Positions 5,788 through 8,547 of a DNA stretch of 8,547 nt are shown in pieces. Source of the stretch: Candidatus Izemoplasma sp. Its GTDB lineage: Bacteria; Bacillota_I; Bacilli_A; Izemoplasmatales; Izemoplasmataceae. The position numbers and the translations under genes are program-made. Under the pieces are notes generated by a model. The model ran no database searches. It had not been told where the DNA came from and worked only from the letters and a program-made list of their open reading frames with translations. The stretch lies in NCBI GenBank assembly GCA_007116205.1, contig SKIY01000022.1, positions 1 through 8,547 of the forward strand, given 5' to 3'. Each line of letters opens with the position of its first letter. Positions within the stretch are counted from its first letter, which is position 1.

Positions 5788-7260
5788 TTAGGTGTTTGTT
5801 ATTTTTTTGGTGGTTAAAATCGCAGATTGAAAGACGGACATTAAGCCCCCGCCTGGGTGGGTCCCAGCACCAACCAAATAGACATGTTTAGTGTCTCTAT
5901 AACGATTATTTGGGCGGTTATGAAGGACTTGGTGTTTTGTGTGTGCTAAACCAAATGTAGCACCTTGATGCAGGTTGTAATGTTTTTCCCAATCACTAGG
6001 GGTGATGATCTTTTCTGCGATAATGTGATCTTCTAAATCGTTAATATGTGTTTTATCTTGTATTCTGGTAATAATCTCTTTTCTAAATGCGTTTGTGGCG
6101 GTGGTCCAATCAATGTCTGCTTTTGTGTTTGGAACGGCGACAGAAATGGTTAAGGATGAATGGGTTTTATTTTTTGTCAGTGTTTTATCCATTTTAGAGG
6201 GGTTATGAACATAGACGGTGAGGTCGAATGGGAGGTTGTTTTGTTCGGTTAATGCTTTAATGCTTTGGGTTGGATTATCCGCAAAGATCATTGTGTGATG
6301 GGCTAAGTTATAGGTTTTATCAAGCGCTAAATACATCACAAATAAACTCAGGGAGTGTTTGAGTTTGTTTATGTGTTTGTTTTTGTATTTGCGTTGGTGT
6401 TTTTTGGGTATTAAATTTTTAGCAAAGTAAGAAAAATCCGAGTCGTTAATAATGATTTTTGAGGTATCTACGGTGTCATCTTCAAAAGCGACGCCGTAGG
6501 CTTTTTTCTTGCGAATGATGAGGCGTTTAACAGGTTTGTTTAGGTGGATTTTCCCACCGTTTTTTTCGATAATTTTTTGCATTGCTAAAGCAATTTGATG
6601 CAAGCCACCTTTCACATGAAATAAGCCTTTAGAAAATTCTAGATAAGATAAAATGGTAAACATGCCAGGTGCTTTAAACGGAGACATACCGAGATATTTG
6701 GTTTGAAAGCTCATCGCGTGGACTAAGTCTTCATCGGTAAACCGCTTTTTTAGCCGTTTAAAGACGGTTGAATGGGTGTCGCGATACCATAGACTCCGAA
6801 AAATCATAGGGTTGAAATAGGTGAAAACGCTATTAAAAGAAGACCGCCATAATGGTTTGAGCTTTTGGTGTTTTATATCTTGTCGGTCTAAAAAGTCAAA
6901 GTAATCTACGACGTGTGCTGGAAACACACGTTCCATTTCTTTGCGCATTTTTTCTTTATCGGTGGTCGGTTTAAAGTTTTTGTTTTTGAAAAGAAATTCA
7001 TATAAAGGGTCGACTTTTATGAGCTCTAGGTGATCTTCAAGATTTTCATTGGCAAGCTCAAATACGTGTTTGAGCGTACCCGGTTCCATTAAGAAGGTGG
7101 GACCAGTATCAAAAGTATGGTCTTTTAATACCATCGGTTGCATGCGTCCACCGACAACGCTGTCTTTTTCGTAAATATGAACCTTATAGCCTTTTGCACT
7201 TAGTAACATTCCTGCGGCTAGTCCTCCAGGACCAGCACCAATAATGATAACTTTTTTCAT
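5788..7260 (-). CDS. Phytoene/dehydrosqualene desaturase-family FAD oxidoreductase (CrtI/CrtN type)
   Basis: This 490-residue flavoprotein belongs to the carotenoid desaturase family, which introduces double bases of conjugation into C30 or C40 precursors at the membrane; its length is normal. The N-terminus is a dinucleotide fold, VIIIGAGPGGLAAG (4-17), with E31 as the likely ribose-binding acid and GGR at 37-39. Next comes DTGPTFLMEP (51-60), typical of the family. KGGLHQIALAM (217-227) and the C-terminal FAD-contact region YLVGAGTHPGGGLMSVFQSA (461-480) also fit. The usual Pro in that last motif (THPGGGxP) is Met here. No prenyl synthase or other crt gene is in the window, so substrate and product are unassigned. 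The start is set at 7260: GAGG (7268-7271) lies seven bases before it, whereas an in-frame ATG at 7281 is only about a dozen bases from the -10 box. The gene is divergent from the NERD gene. The coding strand is rich in A and C and poor in G. Confidence 0.88.
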   Translation of the reverse strand: MKKVIIIGAGPGGLAAGMLLSAKGYKVHIYEKDSVVGGRMQPMVLKDHTFDTGPTFLMEPGTLKHVFELANENLEDHLELIKVDPLYEFLFKNKNFKPTTDKEKMRKEMERVFPAHVVDYFDFLDRQDIKHQKLKPLWRSSFNSVFTYFNPMIFRSLWYRDTHSTVFKRLKKRFTDEDLVHAMSFQTKYLGMSPFKAPGMFTILSYLEFSKGLFHVKGGLHQIALAMQKIIEKNGGKIHLNKPVKRLIIRKKKAYGVAFEDDTVDTSKIIINDSDFSYFAKNLIPKKHQRKYKNKHINKLKHSLSLFVMYLALDKTYNLAHHTMIFADNPTQSIKALTEQNNLPFDLTVYVHNPSKMDKTLTKNKTHSSLTISVAVPNTKADIDWTTATNAFRKEIITRIQDKTHINDLEDHIIAEKIITPSDWEKHYNLHQGATFGLAHTKHQVLHNRPNNRYRDTKHVYLVGAGTHPGGGLMSVFQSAILTTKKITNT

Positions 7261-7293
7261 TTCATCGCCTCGCTCACACATACTCTTATCATT

Positions 7294-7302
7294 AGTATAG
7301 CA
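7294..7302 (-). promoter_or_regulatory. Extended -10 promoter element of the desaturase gene
   Basis: Read on the minus strand, TGC precedes TATACT (7294-7299), an extended -10 with five of six consensus bases. No convincing -35 is seen at 16-18 bases. Initiation would fall near 7287, giving a leader of about 27 bases to ATG 7260 and excluding ATG 7281. Confidence 0.55.
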
Positions 7303-7344
7303 TAAGTTGAAATGGATTGTATCTGAATTAAAAGAAGTTCGAGG

Positions 7345-7372
7345 TGGATTTTTTACGGTTTTTTGATATTCT
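7345..7372 (+). promoter_or_regulatory. Possible weak promoter of the NERD gene
   Basis: TGGATT (7345-7350), a 16-base spacer and TATTCT (7367-7372) form the best candidate before the NERD gene. Both boxes are imperfect. It is the weakest + strand promoter in the window and could be wrong. Confidence 0.3.
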
Positions 7373-7389
7373 ATAAGGGGAGGGATAAT

Positions 7390-8106
7390 ATGCTATATTT
7401 TTTTATGGGGAGTATTGTGTTTGGAGGACTATTTTATCTTTATGCTACGCATCCACGTCGGATGGGGAAACACGCAGAGCGCAAAGTTGCAAAAATATTG
7501 AAACGCTTTGATGGTTTTGCGGTAAATATTAATGATGTCCTTATTGATGATGCGGGTAAAGCCGTTCAAATTGATCATATTTTTATTAGTCAATACGGTA
7601 TCTTTGTTTTTGAAACGAAACAGTATGCTGGGAAGATTCTAGGCGCTGAACAGGATGAGACGTGGCAACAAGTTTTGTGCGCAGGACGTACTAAGTATAA
7701 AATTATAAATCCTATTACGCAAAACAAACAGCATATTGCGCTTTTGAAAAAGGTTGTTGCGCAGTTGAATAATGTTGCGATTTACGGAGGGGTCATCTTT
7801 AGTCACCGTGCAGAACTTGCTGTTTCGCACAAGTATCCTGTCATGCACATTGATGAGCTGAAGCCATATTTAGATCGTTTTAAAGATAAAATATTTAGTG
7901 AGGTTGACATTGCTTTGTTTAAACAAGCGGTTGAAACAGTATGTGAAGATGCATCTGTAGGGACAAACAATAACCATTTACAGCATGATTTTTGTCCGGA
8001 GTGTGGTGCTGAAATTAGTGTTCGGGAAACGTTATTTTTAAAGGAAACTTATGTGGTTTGTGAGAATGATCGCTGTTTTTATAAGGAAAATCTTTTAATA
8101 AATTAG
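7390..8106 (+). CDS. Membrane-anchored NERD-domain protein with C-terminal zinc ribbon
   Basis: This 238-residue protein has three parts. Residues 2-18 form one hydrophobic helix (LYFFMGSIVFGGLFYLY). The NERD (nuclease-related) domain covers about 26-145. A four-cysteine ribbon occupies about 202-229 (CPECG, then CENDRC). The NERD core shows GKHAERKV (26-33), QIDHIFIS (60-67), GIFVFETK (70-77), W92 and NPITQNKQH (107-115). E30, D62, E75 and K77 match the restriction-like PD-(D/E)XK pattern, so a nuclease fold is expected. Nuclease activity is not proven for most of the family. The ribbon resembles the C-terminal zinc finger of type IA topoisomerases, which contacts single-stranded DNA. The start is ATG 7390, five bases after GGGGAGGG (7377-7384). 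A TTG at 7363 would extend the frame by nine codons but would place the ribosome site inside the coding region. The cellular role is unknown; DNA handling at the membrane is inference. Confidence 0.88.
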   Translation: MLYFFMGSIVFGGLFYLYATHPRRMGKHAERKVAKILKRFDGFAVNINDVLIDDAGKAVQIDHIFISQYGIFVFETKQYAGKILGAEQDETWQQVLCAGRTKYKIINPITQNKQHIALLKKVVAQLNNVAIYGGVIFSHRAELAVSHKYPVMHIDELKPYLDRFKDKIFSEVDIALFKQAVETVCEDASVGTNNNHLQHDFCPECGAEISVRETLFLKETYVVCENDRCFYKENLLIN

Positions 8107-8115
8107 GAGAAGGCA

Positions 8116-8144
8116 TTGACAGTTAAGGAAAGTCTTCTTATAAT
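8116..8144 (+). promoter_or_regulatory. Consensus sigma-A promoter of the MazG-like gene
   Basis: TTGACA (8116-8121), a 17-base spacer and TATAAT (8139-8144) match the sigma-A/sigma-70 consensus at all twelve positions. The expected start is near 8151, followed by AAGGAG (8164-8169) five bases before ATG 8175. It is the strongest-looking promoter in the window. Confidence 0.92.
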
Positions 8145-8174
8145 GAAATAATGTTAAAAAAGTAAGGAGTGTTT

Positions 8175-8547
8175 ATGACACTGGAAGATTTACTGAAAAA
8201 CGTCTTAAAGATGACGAAAGCTGTACATCTTGACACTGAAAATCCATCTGATGCTTATGCTAAAGCACTATCAGTACAAGCAGCTAAAATATTAGAGGAA
8301 TTTCAGTGGAATAATGATGCAGTTGATGAAGAAGTTGTTGGTGAAGCTTTAGCAGAACTAATCGGCTACGTCCTCGTTATGGCAGATAGTTTAGATTTCG
8401 ATTTAGAAGCTTTATTGAAAGCAAAGGAAGAACTTAAAGAAGTTCAAATCAATGTTAAGTTAGCGTTTAACAACGAAAAGTTTTCTGAACAAGTAAAATC
8501 TCATATACAAAAAGTAGATTTAAGAAAACAATACGATTCTTTAAAGA
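8175..8547 (+). CDS. MazG-like protein, N-terminal part, runs off the window
   Basis: The first 124 residues are visible with no stop. Residues 27-75 are helical and resemble the MazG / all-alpha NTP pyrophosphatase fold: the segment LSVQAAKILEEFQW (32-45) aligns by eye with the usual LsiEaaEllE.FqW, and EALAELIGYVLVMADSLDFD (57-76) with EELADVLIYLL.LAD.L.iD. Proteins of this fold hydrolyse nucleoside triphosphates to monophosphates using acidic metal ligands in ExxE and ExxD. Here the matching positions are Q35, K38, A58 and E61, so the usual metal site is mostly lost and catalysis is doubtful. Residues 77-124 are charged and helical (KAKEELKEV and onward) and are not explained by the core fold. 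The start is secure: AAGGAG lies five bases upstream behind a consensus promoter. It might instead be an unrelated helical protein; the MazG call rests on pattern only. Confidence 0.6.
   Translation, partial: MTLEDLLKNVLKMTKAVHLDTENPSDAYAKALSVQAAKILEEFQWNNDAVDEEVVGEALAELIGYVLVMADSLDFDLEALLKAKEELKEVQINVKLAFNNEKFSEQVKSHIQKVDLRKQYDSLK

Noticed and set aside
7285..7306. Inverted repeat CTTAT...ATAAG around the desaturase -10 box as an operator.
   Set aside because: The arms are only five bases in AT-rich DNA, so chance is the likelier explanation.
7363..7389. A TTG start extending the NERD protein by nine residues.
   Set aside because: The GGGGAGGG ribosome site would lie inside the coding region, no site precedes the TTG, and ATG 7390 gives a standard N-terminal membrane helix.
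1..8547. CRISPR array, tRNA, rRNA, insertion sequence, prophage or attachment site.
   Set aside because: No regular repeats, no cloverleaf or rRNA segments, no transposase or integrase, and no terminal repeats were seen on either strand.

Overview
The window looks like a piece of a low-GC bacterial chromosome, Bacillota or the Acholeplasma/Izemoplasma side of Mycoplasmatota. The reasons are AT-rich DNA, strong purine-rich ribosome binding sites, several exact TATAAT boxes and hairpin-plus-T-run terminators. Tryptophan is encoded by TGG, and a TGA ends the small gene at 5495-5713 just before a strong terminator, so the genetic code appears standard. A carotenoid-type desaturase, a Cache-GGDEF signalling protein and a NERD protein fit such an organism, but the genus cannot be fixed from the sequence alone.

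Layout: (1) 1-466 is the 3' end of a class-3-type aldehyde dehydrogenase on the + strand. It converges on an MFS transporter of the oxalate/formate-antiporter-like type (508-1788, -), and the two share a bidirectional terminator at 468-507. (2) From 1789 to 1924 divergent promoters serve the transporter and a two-TM protein with a long charged tail (1925-3259, +). (3) A full-length Cache-PAS-GGDEF diguanylate cyclase lies at 3364-5220 (+). (4) Two small + genes follow: a 44-residue single-TM peptide (5287-5421) and a 72-residue basic protein (5495-5713). (5) A CrtI/CrtN-type FAD desaturase (5788-7260, -) is divergent from (6) a membrane-anchored NERD protein with a zinc ribbon (7390-8106, +). 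(7) The start of a MazG-like protein (8175 onward, +) sits behind a consensus promoter and runs off the window.

The genes look mostly monocistronic. Most + strand genes have their own -10 box, and strong hairpins separate many of them. Three starts deserve correction against the longest open frame: 5495 rather than 5468, 7260 rather than 7281, and 7390 rather than the TTG at 7363. I see no operon tying these genes into one pathway. The only plausible links are between neighbours: the charged membrane protein beside the diguanylate cyclase, and the two small genes that share a 12-base promoter/leader sequence.

I found no tRNA, rRNA, CRISPR array, insertion sequence or phage module, and no clear new multi-gene system. 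The best leads are the two small genes, a diguanylate cyclase lacking the usual inhibitory site, a MazG-like protein with most metal ligands changed, and strong base skew in the desaturase gene.
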